Source of the DNA: Blepharisma japonicum
Lineage: Eukaryota; Ciliophora; Heterotrichea; Heterotrichida; Blepharismidae
DNA length: 64,000 nucleotides
Direction of reading: 5' to 3'
Assembly: GCA_949751835.1 (NCBI GenBank)
Contig: CATKHK010000047.1
Span: forward strand, 1-64,000
Shown: positions 34,101 to 44,053 of the stretch, in pieces
How positions within the stretch are numbered: the first letter of the stretch is position 1
Layout: each line of letters opens with the position of its first letter
Translations under genes and position numbers: made by a program
Notes under the pieces: generated by a model
Seen by the model: only the letters and a program-made list of their open reading frames with translations
Database searches by the model: none
What the model was told of the DNA's origin: nothing

Positions 34101-37100
34101 ACAGCAGATGCCAAAGCAATGCTCATTGATCTTTCAACTACGTTAAAATACAAGTCTATGCTTTTTACCTCAATACGCAAGTTTGCAAGCACATGGTCTG
34201 GCTTTAATATTTCTTGAGTATCTTCTAGCACAGCTGATGGGTCTGAATATTCAGCAAACTCAAAGAAGTTTATCATGCTACCTAAAATATCAGGATTCCA
34301 GTTCAACTCAACGCTACCTAATTTTACTATAATCTCAATGTCTTGATCTCTAAATGCAGGTGAGTTATTCCCTAAGACTAATAAATTCATATCAATAAGC
34401 CCATTTTCATCATCCAAACTTCTGCACAAAATTGTCATGTGGCTTGAGCCTTTATGTCTTTGCAAGTCTACAATTTCCAGTGACTGTAGTTTCATATTCA
34501 AGCTTAGATCATATGGTCTTAAAGAAGTTCCTAGTGCAATTTCTTGTAGTTTCAGCTCAGATAATACAACATATTCTTCATTTGTAAGCTTCAAAGAAAT
34601 TATAGGTATCGCTAATTGAAAATTAGCATACACATAGTTTGATTTTCTATTATCAATCATAATTGAAGCACTTTTATATGACATGATTTCTAAAATCTGC
34701 TGGTTTAAGGCTTCCCTTCATTTAGTAAGAACTTCATCAGAATTAAAAGAAATAAAGCATTCTCCATATCTATTTTGGAGCTTCAGCGAGTTTGGTGGGT
34801 CTTTCATCATAAGAATATTACTATCTTTTATATAGAAATAGGAGTCTGCAATTAAATCATTTTCGTTTCTGAAAAAATAAATATAGCCTCCTGACAAAAT
34901 TCCGAAAAATTTGTGCCAGCTCTGGACATTTCTGCCTTGTTTTTGCAAAAAAGAGGAAAAAACAGAGGAGTTCATGATTTGCTCTTTTTCGAGGGTGATT
35001 GAAGAGACTTGGTTTCCTTCAAGTTTAAAACTGTCTCCTATTCTTAATAGCTGATGATATATAGAAGGTGACAAAAACACTCGTAAATTTGGCAGTTCTC
35101 CAGAAAGCTTTACATCTGGCATGTCTTCTTGAAATAAACCATATTCTTTTCGTTTTTTATATTTCGTTTTAAGCAAGCTTAGCGATGTATGAATTTCGCA
35201 TTTTGATATCACGTCAATTGACGTCTGATCTGGTGTTTTAAACTGCAGCTCTATAGAAGACGCCGATAAATTAAACTCTTCATAGTTATCATTTTGGATT
35301 TTCGGGTCATTTGTTAAGCACACATCACCTAAACTCATCAAAAACGACCCTTGGCCTGTAGGTGATGGAATTCTGACTCTCGGTCCTGATGCTTGAATAT
35401 TTACCCTATATTTTGCCTCCCCATACAAAAGATCAGTCAGTGTCTCTTGAGTTGAGTCTTGAAGGCCTTGTAAAGTATCCCATGCTGCAGTTTTCGCAGA
35501 CTGCTGGACATCTGGGACCACAAAAAACGATATTATTTTAGAAAAGGCTTGAGGATTATAATTTACCTCTAAAGGTTGTGAAAGAAAGTTCACTCTTGCA
35601 GAAACGTCCTCATCAAGTGGCTTTAACTCAGTCTGGATCTGTAAAAATGGCAAATCATTAGGCTGCAATTTTTGGCAGATCATGAATTGAGCATCTCCGT
35701 CATAAGAAATTAAGGAAAGATTGCTTATTTCAGAAGATATAGTCCCTCCATTCATCCTCATTGCGCTGTTAAAGTGGAAATTGTTGTAGGTGAATTCTAG
35801 AGTTTCTTTGATTTCTCCTAGCAAAGTGTTGCGGGTTTTGCTTAGTTCAAAAGTACCTTTAAGCAGTTGGAAATCAATGAAGAGCCAGATATAGTCTTTC
35901 GGAGCGAGTTCTGGGGCCACTTCGTCGACTTCTCCGAGATTTGCGAAGATTTCGGCATATGTTTCTTCTTCGTCTTCTTTTGCAGGTGCATCTTTACCTT
36001 TGCCTAAAAACCCAAACCAGCCCCCTTTCTTTTTAGGCTTTTCTTCTTGAATTTTAGTTTCACGTTCAATAACTGATAAAACATGCAATGTCCATTCCAA
36101 AATGTCTTCAAATTTGTTTACATATATAATCTTGTTATATAATTCTTGCTTTTCTATTGGCAACGACCCTTTTTTCTTAAGCTTCCTATGCAGCATTTTA
36201 AACTGTTCTTCATAAAAGCTTTTTATGCTTATAGGGGTCTTAAAATAGTCAATAGCTCTATTTTTTCTTTGCTTTATTGTTTTTATAATACAGCTTATTG
36301 CAAATTTCCACAAATTTTTAGGATTTCTTACTATAGGAGAAAGTGACCGAAATTTCTTTTTGTTTTCTCTAAAATAAAAATTACATTTTCAACAGAAATT
36401 TATTATGCTCAGTAAAATATTCAAAAAGCTTCACACTATCATGAAATTGTCTCTGATGATAATGTGTTGTAATTTCTGGCATAATTAAAGTAACACTATA
36501 TCTAGGTCTTTGAAAATTGGTCAAATCGTTATTATGAATAATCTTTGCTTCAGCATTAACTATATAATCGCTTACTTGGTGCAATTAAATGCTGTTCTTC
36601 GCTAAACGTATAAATCTGCCTATTTAAAGCTGAAATAATCACGCTTTCTTCTGTAACTTTGCTTAAAACTTCTTCATCTTCGCTTTTCCAATATACCGCT
36701 AAGCTTACAATTTTAAACAGCTTAAAAATAGCAGCTCCAGCGTTGTTAGTCTGGTGGCGGTCAGTGAATTCTGATGTCCAGTTTTGGTTTGTGGTGTAGC
36801 ATTCAATTTTTTCTAGTGTAACTCCAGCTGAAAAAGTTCTGCCTTCCATTGAATACTCAAATCTTATATGGATGTCTTTTATAGTAAATTTCAGATTATC
36901 TACGATTTTTGCGGTTAGTTTCTCAATAAAAGATTTCTGTTTAAGCTCCTCAGCAGCTGACAAAAGTTTTTGCTCTTGAAGCTGTTTACGTTTCTGCTCA
37001 TACATTTCAATGTTTTCTTTACGCTTGATAATTTCTCCTTCTTCACTGTAATCCCATTCTTCTCTTTCTTGAGGTAAAGCAACTGCATATAAACCTTCAA

Positions 37101-37344
37101 GGAGAATTTCTACAGGAGAACTTGATAAGTGGGCCCAAGGGACTTTTACGATAAGTCTGGTAATACGGCCGTATTTTAAGATAATAGGGAGCTGCAGCAT
37201 CAAAAGTGCATCAGGTTTAAGGTAGACATTTTCTAAGGTTATATCGCCACTTCATAAGGCAACTTTTAAACTGTCTTTGTCAAGATCTGCAATGAATTTG
37301 CCGAGCTTAGCTAGGAGGATCTTTTCAATTAAGCCTTCAAACAT
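28199..37344 (-). CDS. VPS13: VPS13 bridge-like lipid transfer protein
   Basis: About 3,037 residues, the largest gene here, in three exons (16-nt introns at 36560-36575 and 36369-36384), ATG at 37344, TAA at 28199. The chorein N-terminus is canonical: MFEGLIEKILLAKLGKF, then ALWSGDITLENVYLKPDALL, whose W is UGA (37252-37254). KFTIKDIHIRFE follows. A PH-like domain sits at about residues 785-885 (SWHKFFGILSGGYIYFF onward to KWREALNQQI, with another UGA-Trp). Repeating groove segments follow, then a VAB/SHR-type region and the C-terminal ATG2-like helices (GNPIGLLNNLGTGVFDFFYEP, GLLKGTQSLV, FLMNIGKGITGVV). The family transfers bulk lipids between membranes at contact sites. A PH domain this early, besides the C-terminal one common elsewhere, is characteristic of some protist and plant homologues. 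Confidence 0.96.
36369..36384 (-). other. 16-nt intron 2 of VPS13
   Basis: Coding strand GTAATTTTTATTTTAG. It connects HNKFLLKI to ENKKKFRSLSP; the two flanking frames differ, so 16 rather than 15 nt must be removed. Adenine at position 10. Confidence 0.92.
36560..36575 (-). other. 16-nt intron 1 of VPS13
   Basis: Coding strand GTAAGCGATTATATAG. It restores LIAPINAEAKI, the conserved segment after the chorein region; the frames on either side differ by one base, as a 16-nt intron requires. Adenine at position 11 rather than 10. Confidence 0.93.
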
Positions 37345-37815
37345 TTATTATGAATTGCAAACATTAAAACTGAAATTGTGAGGTAGAGAATAAACATTAG
37401 AAGAAATAAAGCTAACACAAATAAGGTAATTCTTTTATTAGAGTCCTCAGATTGGAAATTTTGTATATAATAAACAAGAGCAAAAGTTAATATGTCGTCA
37501 CTATTAATTTCCAATCAGCATCAAATAAAATGCGATGCACATTTTAGTGTTTAAACAATTTCTTATGAAAGAAAAAATATTTATTTCCTTGCTTTGGGGC
37601 TTCTTCTATCAAAAATCAGAGTACTCGATTTTCATGCAGAAATTTTTAGATGCTAATTATTTATTTTTGAATTTTGCCTCATAGCTATCGATTACTATAT
37701 TTCCTGTTATATTTTGTAAATATTTTTTAATTGGCAAATTATTGTATTTTATAGAGTCTTGTATATTTCAGACATAAAAATGAAAAAATTGATAATTAAA
37801 AAAATATTACTTACA
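37345..37815. other. Intergenic, nothing recognised
   Basis: About 470 AT-rich bases between VPS13 and the RCC1-type gene, both on minus. It should hold the VPS13 promoter. A minus-strand hydrophobic frame (37329-37514) overlaps the VPS13 start, lacks an ATG and is rejected. Confidence 0.55.
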
Positions 37816-40248
37816 CTAAGACTGTTGGAGTTTCAAAAGTTTTGCAGTCAATTGCGCAGCCAAATCATCTACTGCGTTTACCTTTTTCTTCATTATATAC
37901 CTATGTGCAATATCCACTCCGCTCAGCAGTCTTGGAACTGAACAAATAATATCAGACCCTCTTGGAAACGATTTATCATTCCCAAAATCTCCAACAATAC
38001 CTTGCCCCCACCCATAAATTTTTCCACTTTGAGTGGCACATATAGCGTGACTTTCCCCACAGACCAAATCAATAACATTTTCATCTTTCAGAGAAGTAAC
38101 GATGCTAGGGAAATCAGCCCTTTTTATATTATTTCCAAGCCCAAGCTGACCTTGCTCTCCATTTCCCCACACATAAACTTCTCCAGACTCAGTTAAGCAA
38201 GCAGAAAAAATAGACCCAGCTGAGACTTTTATGATTTTTTGTTTAATTGATTGGATTTCTTTAATTTCTGTAGTCATCATGCCGTCTTTAAGCTCTGAAG
38301 GGGAAATTCCTAATTGCCCGTCTTCAGCCCAGCCAAAAATGTGGACGACTCCGTCAGAGTCTAATGCAAGAGTGTGGGCTTCTCCACAAGCGATTCCTTT
38401 TATACAGACTTCGTTGAGGGATTTTAGCTTGAAAGGTCGCAAAGCGACGTGCCCGATATCATCTTTGGGGGTTTTGGAAAAGTTTATGCCTAGCTGATGG
38501 ACGTCATTTCTTCCCCATACCCAAACATCACCATCTTCTGTGATAGCTGCATTGTGATAGCCACCACATTCAAGATAGACAATGATTTCGTGGAATAATG
38601 AATTAACCAGTGTAGGTGTCACATATGTATTTGTATCTCCGTGACCTAAACACCCTGAAGAGCCATAGCCCCAAGTAAGGACTTTTCCATCGCTTGTGAC
38701 AACTGCACAATGCTCAAAGCCACAGGACACCAATTTCACAGGGTTATGGCTAAGCTCTCTTAAAATTTTGGTAGAAAAAATACAGTTCAAAAGTTGCTTA
38801 TTATCATCATATAAAATAACACCTTTGCTTTTTCCTTCAGATTTCGAAAATTCTAATACAGTGACAGCATTATATCCACAAGCAGCAAACGAAAATTGGA
38901 TTGTGACAGGAATTATTTCTTTATTATTTTTTATTTCTGTGTTGGCATTAGGATTTTCTTCACATATAACTAGCTTTCTTATAAGCGGCGAATTTATATC
39001 AGGGGCATTAATAATTGTTCGTTGAGATTCCGGAAAAGTACTCATAGCAAACGACATAGAGTCAGTCAAAATTTTAGGCTGCAGCTGTCTGAATTCTCGC
39101 TGTGGAGAATCATAAACTGTGCCCATTTTCGCTTTACTGGCAGTTTGGCCGTTTAAAAATAGTCTATTAGCAGCACTTATTCTTATCGACCCTTCATCTT
39201 CAGGCGGCGAGCTTATCTCGCTTTCCGCAACTGAAAATCTTGCGAGTTTAGCTTTTTTTAAAGCTTCAATACTTTTAAATAGAAACATGCTGTTTTCATC
39301 TTCCTGCTCAGGGACCAGCTCAGCAATACAACTAGCTTCAGTTTTAAATTCTGTAATATAAGCTTCATCTGAGCTGGCAATTTCTTCTTCCTCATTAATT
39401 GTTTTATTTCGGTTTTTTCTTTTCTCTTCCCATTCAATCATGCTTAATTCTAAATTTGTGGAGTTAAATAAAAATTCATCCTGATTATTAGACGAAATGC
39501 TGCTTTTTGTGTCAAAAATAGGCCGACTGCTTCTTAAGCTGATAGGGGTTAGTTCTCCGCTTTCATCAGAATTTGCGAGTGAGCTTGCGGGTGTGATTGA
39601 GTGCAAGTACAGTTCGTCTTCTTGTTTGCATTGAAATTCTCTTTGGATTTGTAATATAAGGTTTTTGGAATTTATAGAAATATCAGGCTTGTCTGGGACG
39701 TCACTCAGTGCGACTGAGGATCGAAAAGAAGATTCCATAGAAAATGTGTCTTGGTCTTTAGCCATTTCTTCAGCCAGGTTAAAAGGTTCAACGTCACTTT
39801 GCAACGAAGCTCGGCTCATAAGAGCTTGTGAATAGGTGCTGCCTAGGTTTAAAGAGTTTTTAGGTACACCGTGTATTGAGCTTTGGGAAGTGTCCAAAGG
39901 ATTGACGACGTCTTTGGCGTTTCCTCGTCTGAATGGGCTTTTTTCATGAAGGAATATTAAAGTAGCCTTTAGGTTTACGAGATCGGCTGAAATAAATTCA
40001 TTTCTGTCAAGAATGACAGAAGTGTCATCTTTTGAGGTTGAAGACACTGGGAATCTATACAGTGGGTCGGTATTGAAGGATTGAAATTTAGAAACTCTAC
40101 CTGGGATCGCAGAAAGTCCTCCATAGTTTGGGCTTTTTTGAATTAGGAGGGAGGGGTGAGAAGCCTGGGTGCTCCCTGTATGTTCTTCACTTTGAGTTAA
40201 AGATATAATTGATTTTCGCTTTCGTTGACTTGAATATGAAGCTTCCAT
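37816..40248 (-). CDS. RCC1-repeat protein with long disordered N-terminus
   Basis: 810 residues, no intron, ATG at 40248, TAG at 37816. Residues 1-470 are Ser/Glu-rich and look disordered (SSQRKRKSIISL, many SxxE clusters). From about 480 to 790 there are RCC1 beta-propeller repeats, each with the G-x-x-H-x-x-A/V...G-x-V-x-x-W/F-G...GQLG pattern: FEHCAVVTSDGKVLTWGYGS, GGYHNAAITEDGDVWVWGRN, GEAHTLALDSDGVVHIFGW, and two more ending GDFGND. About five or six blades are recognisable, fewer than the seven of a full propeller unless degenerate blades complete it. RCC1 itself is a Ran exchange factor, but many protist RCC1-repeat proteins are scaffolds; with this long N-terminus a scaffold or E3-associated role is more likely. 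Confidence 0.88.
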   Translation of the reverse strand: MEASYSSQRKRKSIISLTQSEEHTGSTQASHPSLLIQKSPNYGGLSAIPGRVSKFQSFNTDPLYRFPVSSTSKDDTSVILDRNEFISADLVNLKATLIFLHEKSPFRRGNAKDVVNPLDTSQSSIHGVPKNSLNLGSTYSQALMSRASLQSDVEPFNLAEEMAKDQDTFSMESSFRSSVALSDVPDKPDISINSKNLILQIQREFQCKQEDELYLHSITPASSLANSDESGELTPISLRSSRPIFDTKSSISSNNQDEFLFNSTNLELSMIEWEEKRKNRNKTINEEEEIASSDEAYITEFKTEASCIAELVPEQEDENSMFLFKSIEALKKAKLARFSVAESEISSPPEDEGSIRISAANRLFLNGQTASKAKMGTVYDSPQREFRQLQPKILTDSMSFAMSTFPESQRTIINAPDINSPLIRKLVICEENPNANTEIKNNKEIIPVTIQFSFAACGYNAVTVLEFSKSEGKSKGVILYDDNKQLLNCIFSTKILRELSHNPVKLVSCGFEHCAVVTSDGKVLTWGYGSSGCLGHGDTNTYVTPTLVNSLFHEIIVYLECGGYHNAAITEDGDVWVWGRNDVHQLGINFSKTPKDDIGHVALRPFKLKSLNEVCIKGIACGEAHTLALDSDGVVHIFGWAEDGQLGISPSELKDGMMTTEIKEIQSIKQKIIKVSAGSIFSACLTESGEVYVWGNGEQGQLGLGNNIKRADFPSIVTSLKDENVIDLVCGESHAICATQSGKIYGWGQGIVGDFGNDKSFPRGSDIICSVPRLLSGVDIAHRYIMKKKVNAVDDLAAQLTAKLLKLQQS

Positions 40249-40980
40249 TTATTTATTACTTTGAAATCAGTTCAGAATTCGTTAGAAGAAATCTAGAAAA
40301 ACCAAGTTGGGGAGACAGATTTTAGGGTTTAAAGTTCGAGTAAAGGAGTTATTAGAGAAAAATATAAAATTGATGTATTTTTTGATAACCTATGTGGGTA
40401 AATCAAACATTTTTATTAAAATAAAAAAAAGCAGTAAAAGCATAATATGGAATTTTATTAATTCACTAATGGATATTTGAAAATAAAATAGTTGGTCTTT
40501 ATAATATTATTGTTATAAAAATAAAAATTTTGTTTTTAAGTAAATTTGTATAAAAATAGAAATAATTATAAGATTTTTAATTATCTCTTAATCATTAATT
40601 TTAGGCTTGTTTTATAAAAATATACATATAAAATTTTGGGATTTTTTAATAATTAATAAGTGCACTGGAATAGTTTTAAAAGTAAAAATGGTGTTTTTAC
40701 TTAAATAGCAGATTAAAATTTATAGCTTAAGTATTAAAATAAATTTATATAGCGCAAGCCTTTAATGACTTTCTTTTTTTGAATTCAAATACTCACTTTA
40801 ATTCACAATTGATGAGATAGTTCATAAAGAGATCTTATAAACCTGACAATTATATTGAAACTTGCTTAAATTCTGGCTATTTAAATATTTTTTGTTTTTG
40901 AATTTATTAATATTGTCACCGAAATTCAAAAAAAAATGGACTTATTAATGGCTGATAAGTAAATTATATAATTACTGATA
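40249..40980. other. Divergent intergenic region
   Basis: About 730 AT-rich bases between head-to-head genes (RCC1-type on minus, small TM protein on plus). It contains long T and A runs. No open frame of note, repeat or RNA gene recognised. Confidence 0.55.
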
Positions 40981-41274
40981 ATGGAGTTTGCAATCCTTTT
41001 ATGGGTTCTTATTTGGATTTTTTCAGCCCTTGGCGGATTTGCTTATGGACGATACGTGGAGTATAAAAAACACAAATTGACAGAACTTCATTATCAAAGG
41101 TTAAAGCAGGGAGAAGAAGATCATGAGCCTTTGACGGTTGAGTCAAAAGATGAAAATTATTATAAAATTGAACTTGAAAGAGAGCTCGCAAACAAAAAAA
41201 TACTGGAAGAAGAAATATCACTGCTCAAAAATAAAATAGCAAATCCTGATAATTTTCAGACTAAATATATTTAG
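40981..41274 (+). CDS. Small TM plus coiled-coil protein, 97 aa
   Basis: ATG at 40981, TAG at 41272-41274. An N-terminal hydrophobic helix (FAILLWVLIWIFSALGGFAYG, residues 3-23) acts as a signal anchor and is followed by basic residues, giving a cytosolic C-terminus. The rest is charged and ends in a coiled coil (ELERELANKKILEEEISLLKNK split into two heptad groups). No family is recognised. Size and design resemble small tail or signal-anchored adaptor proteins. Confidence 0.7.
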   Translation: MEFAILLWVLIWIFSALGGFAYGRYVEYKKHKLTELHYQRLKQGEEDHEPLTVESKDENYYKIELERELANKKILEEEISLLKNKIANPDNFQTKYI

Positions 41275-41403
41275 ATAAATTGTTTTAAAGGCTTCTTTAT
41301 AGATTTATATGCCATTTAGCGACTTATAAACACTATAAATAATTTTTGGGAAATATTTGAGAAATATGAAGTGTTTTTATATTTGAAAAAAAAATGGCTT
41401 ATA

Positions 41404-41472
41404 GCCCACATAGTTCAATGGCAGAGCACCTACATTTGGTAGGGAATGATGGTTCAAGTCCTTCTGTGGGCA
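41404..41472 (+). tRNA. tRNA-like Pol III gene with shortened anticodon arm
   Basis: 69 nt with a perfect 7-bp acceptor stem (GCCCACA at 41404, TGTGGGC ending 41471, discriminator A). A D-arm contains a good A box (TAGTTCAATGG), and a T-arm with B box GGTTCAAGTCC follows. A T5 run at 41475-41479 is a Pol III terminator. The anticodon arm is about three bases too short: CCTAC-ATTTG-GTAGG gives five pairs with a 5-nt loop, and CCTA-CATTTGG-TAGG gives four pairs with a 7-nt loop lacking U33. The anticodon therefore cannot be assigned (TTG for Gln would be read if the loop were ATTTGGT, but then the stem is lost). It may be an unusual functional tRNA, a tRNA-like small RNA, or a recent tRNA pseudogene. 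Confidence 0.7.
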
Positions 41473-41870
41473 AATTTTTGCATAAAATAACTTATCAGAA
41501 CTTTAAAATAATCATCAGAATAAAATATCATATGAAAAAAATAATTATAATATTGAATCTTGATGCTTGAAGGCATTTGCTAATTTAATTAAAAAGGGAT
41601 CTGATAAAATAATTTTAAATCAATCAAAAACAGTGTGGCATTCTGATTTTTATGAGATAAGGGTGCTTATCCTAGCTAAGTAAAAGCAAGATCCTTTATA
41701 TGAATTTTGTTTAATTGTTTGTAGATATTAAAAATAAAGATAGCAAATCTTTTAAATTCTTAATTTAAAGATAGCAAATCTGTAAGTTTATTTTGAATTT
41801 TCATCATCTATATGATCTATTATCAAAAATATAACAATTCAGACTAAAATTAATACCAAATCTAGGTATA
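41473..41870. other. Intergenic with a short direct repeat
   Basis: About 400 AT-rich bases downstream of the tRNA-like gene, up to the stop of the minus-strand gene. A 15-base direct repeat, AAAGATAGCAAATCT, occurs at 41736 and 41767, 31 bases apart. Nothing else recognised. Confidence 0.55.
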
Positions 41871-42500
41871 TTAAGCTGTTATTTGAAGTTGTTGCTGGCA
41901 TTCGTCCAAGTATCCTTTAAGTTTCTCAATAGTCCCTTTCTTTCCCTTGCTCGACACTTCCAAGGCAAAAATCGCAGTTTTAAGCTCTTCAGGCTTCAAG
42001 GCTAAATAGTGCATGGAAACTTCATTTTCCAATCTTTGCCACAGCTCATCACTTCCTCTCCCAACCTTGCTCAGACTAAGCATTAAATTAGCAGCATCTG
42101 CTTCAGTCAAATATCTGCTTAAATTTTCTTTTACAAGCTTGGTTTCCATTATTTCCCAGAATTCTTCATTAGACTCTTCAAGGTCTCCCATTGATTTCCC
42201 TATAAGTCCAAGCATGTTGGCAACATTTCTATCAAAAGTTTTTATGTGTCGCTTAACCAGCTGCACAATTTCAGGCCAATGTTCGTCTCTTGGGCAGTCT
42301 TGATAGGCTATGGTTCCAAGATCGAAAGCAATGATATGAGGAGGCAGCTGATTCTCGTTGGCGAGAAGGAATTCTTTATGCTGCTTTAAGTTTATGAGGG
42401 AAGGAATTTCCCAAATCATTTTCATTTGAGTTAATTGTGCGACTTCACGAGGTTTTACATAGAACCTTTTGAGAATTGGCATTGAAAATCGTCCCAACAT
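41871..42500 (-). CDS. Helical protein with mitochondrial-type N-terminus
   Basis: 209 residues, ATG at 42500, TAA at 41871, no intron. The N-terminus MLGRFSMPILKRFYVKPREV is basic, amphipathic and free of acidic residues, as in mitochondrial presequences. The rest consists of helical repeats (ANMLGLIGKSMGDL, ANLMLSLSKVGRGSDELWQRLE, LKTAIFALEVSSKGKKG), reminiscent of the short alpha-repeat arrays of FASTK/RAP-type mitochondrial RNA-binding proteins. I infer an organellar RNA-related role only tentatively; no RAP domain is visible. Confidence 0.65.
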   Translation of the reverse strand: MLGRFSMPILKRFYVKPREVAQLTQMKMIWEIPSLINLKQHKEFLLANENQLPPHIIAFDLGTIAYQDCPRDEHWPEIVQLVKRHIKTFDRNVANMLGLIGKSMGDLEESNEEFWEIMETKLVKENLSRYLTEADAANLMLSLSKVGRGSDELWQRLENEVSMHYLALKPEELKTAIFALEVSSKGKKGTIEKLKGYLDECQQQLQITA

Positions 42501-42982
42501 ATTTTAATTCTTAATAAATGCAAATAGAGTTGCTTTAAAAATTATCTTTAATTATTAAAAGTATATAAATAATGAAGATGCTTAAACTCTGTGCTAGGAA
42601 ATTTAGTTTGTGAGAAATTTCAACTTTACATTTGTGGGCAACTTTTAGTAATTGTGTTAGACATAGGAAAACAGTGATATTTAATTTTCATAGTTCATAC
42701 TAAAGCTAAGCCTAATAAAAGATTTTAGAAATCTTTTGCTATATGGCTATATGTCTTTTGATAAATAATTTCTTTTAGAACTAAGATACATTAAGTGCTT
42801 ATTCTAAATATAAAATTTCGATATAATCTAATCAATTCTGGAAATAATTATATCTGTTTTTTAAATTTAATATTGTAGAATTTTAATATCAGAATATATC
42901 TATTTTATGATTATTAATATGCAATAATCTTAATTTAAAAATCTTTTTCTGTTTTATTTAATTTTATCATAACATTATTTAT
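42501..42982. other. Divergent intergenic region
   Basis: About 480 AT-rich bases between head-to-head genes (helical mitochondrial-type protein on minus, SAM-domain protein on plus). No frame or RNA gene recognised. Confidence 0.55.
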
Positions 42983-43786
42983 ATGTCTTTTAACGGACTC
43001 AGGTCAAGATCAAGACCACTAGAAAATAGGCAGTTGTCAACTTCTCCTCACGAAGCTAAACTCATACAAATGAAAGAGAGAGCTGAAAGTATTGTTTCTC
43101 GCATTTCTAACACAAACCTTTTCTTAGCAAATTCTGTATTAACCAAAAACAAGCCAACCTCAAGTAAATGCACAAAAAATAGACCAAGCAGTTCAAAAGA
43201 AAACATTTCAGATAATTATCTTGAGAGTACCATTAAAACTCATGAAATTAATGAAAGCTCCAAATCCGTTGATAATTTTTTAAAAAACTTGGGCTTAGAA
43301 GAATATGTTTCTGTATTTAAGGACAATGAAATAACGATAGAAAATTTACCACTGCTGTCCAAAGAAGATCTAATAGATCTTAATATCCCAATTGGCCCTA
43401 GAAATCGAATTTTAAATGCATTAAAAAACAATACAGATTGCACACAGCCAAAAATTAACAGCGGGAGACCTCCAACCCCTCAAAGGCTCCAGTTAAAAGA
43501 TGAAGTTGATATTTTCATTTCACAGATTACTAAGCAAAATGAAGGAAAAAATAGGCCACCTTCAAGGATGAGTTATGAGAGTACAATAGATTCGGCTCAG
43601 TCTATGAATTATGATGCATTAGCATCTTTGGTTAGAGAAATGGGAGAAAAGCAAAATATGATGCTGAGGGCTATTGAGGAAAGCCAAAGGTCAATTGCAA
43701 TCTTAGCACAAAGAGGACAAATTCGTTTTGGGGAGAGAAAAGACCACTCAAGAGGAAGCTCAGGATCTTTTAGTAATTTTTGTTAA
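42983..43786 (+). CDS. SAM-domain protein
   Basis: 267 residues, ATG at 42983, TAA at 43784-43786, no intron found. Residues 1-90 are basic and Ser-rich with a short helix (LIQMKERAESIVSRI). A sterile alpha motif domain covers about 93-148: VDNFLKNLGLEEYVSVFKDN, then ITIENLPLLSKEDLIDL, GPRNRILNALK, which has all five helices and the central Leu pattern. The C-terminus holds a helix (YDALASLVREMGEKQNMMLRAIEES, split by polar residues) and ends basic. SAM domains self-associate or bind partners or RNA; the specific role is unknown. Confidence 0.85.
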   Translation: MSFNGLRSRSRPLENRQLSTSPHEAKLIQMKERAESIVSRISNTNLFLANSVLTKNKPTSSKCTKNRPSSSKENISDNYLESTIKTHEINESSKSVDNFLKNLGLEEYVSVFKDNEITIENLPLLSKEDLIDLNIPIGPRNRILNALKNNTDCTQPKINSGRPPTPQRLQLKDEVDIFISQITKQNEGKNRPPSRMSYESTIDSAQSMNYDALASLVREMGEKQNMMLRAIEESQRSIAILAQRGQIRFGERKDHSRGSSGSFSNFC

Positions 43787-44053
43787 TTATAACTATAAAT
43801 ATATAATAGCAAACTTAATACAAGCAAAAATTATCAATTAAAGTATCCAGCATCCTGATTTTCGCCAATTGCATGCTCTTAAATATTTTCGAAAATAAAC
43901 GGCCATATTCCTAATAAAGGGTGAAAAATAATTTAAATATTCTGAACCCTTTCAATCAAAATTTAGATTATTTGCTTGATAACTGTCTTGTCTTTATATT
44001 TAATAATTCAAATTGCAAACATCAAAATTCACCATTAATTAGAATTATTTGGC

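Noticed and set aside
37329-37514. Minus-strand hydrophobic frame of 61 codons
   Set aside because: No ATG in frame even with UGA as Trp, and it overlaps the well supported VPS13 start.
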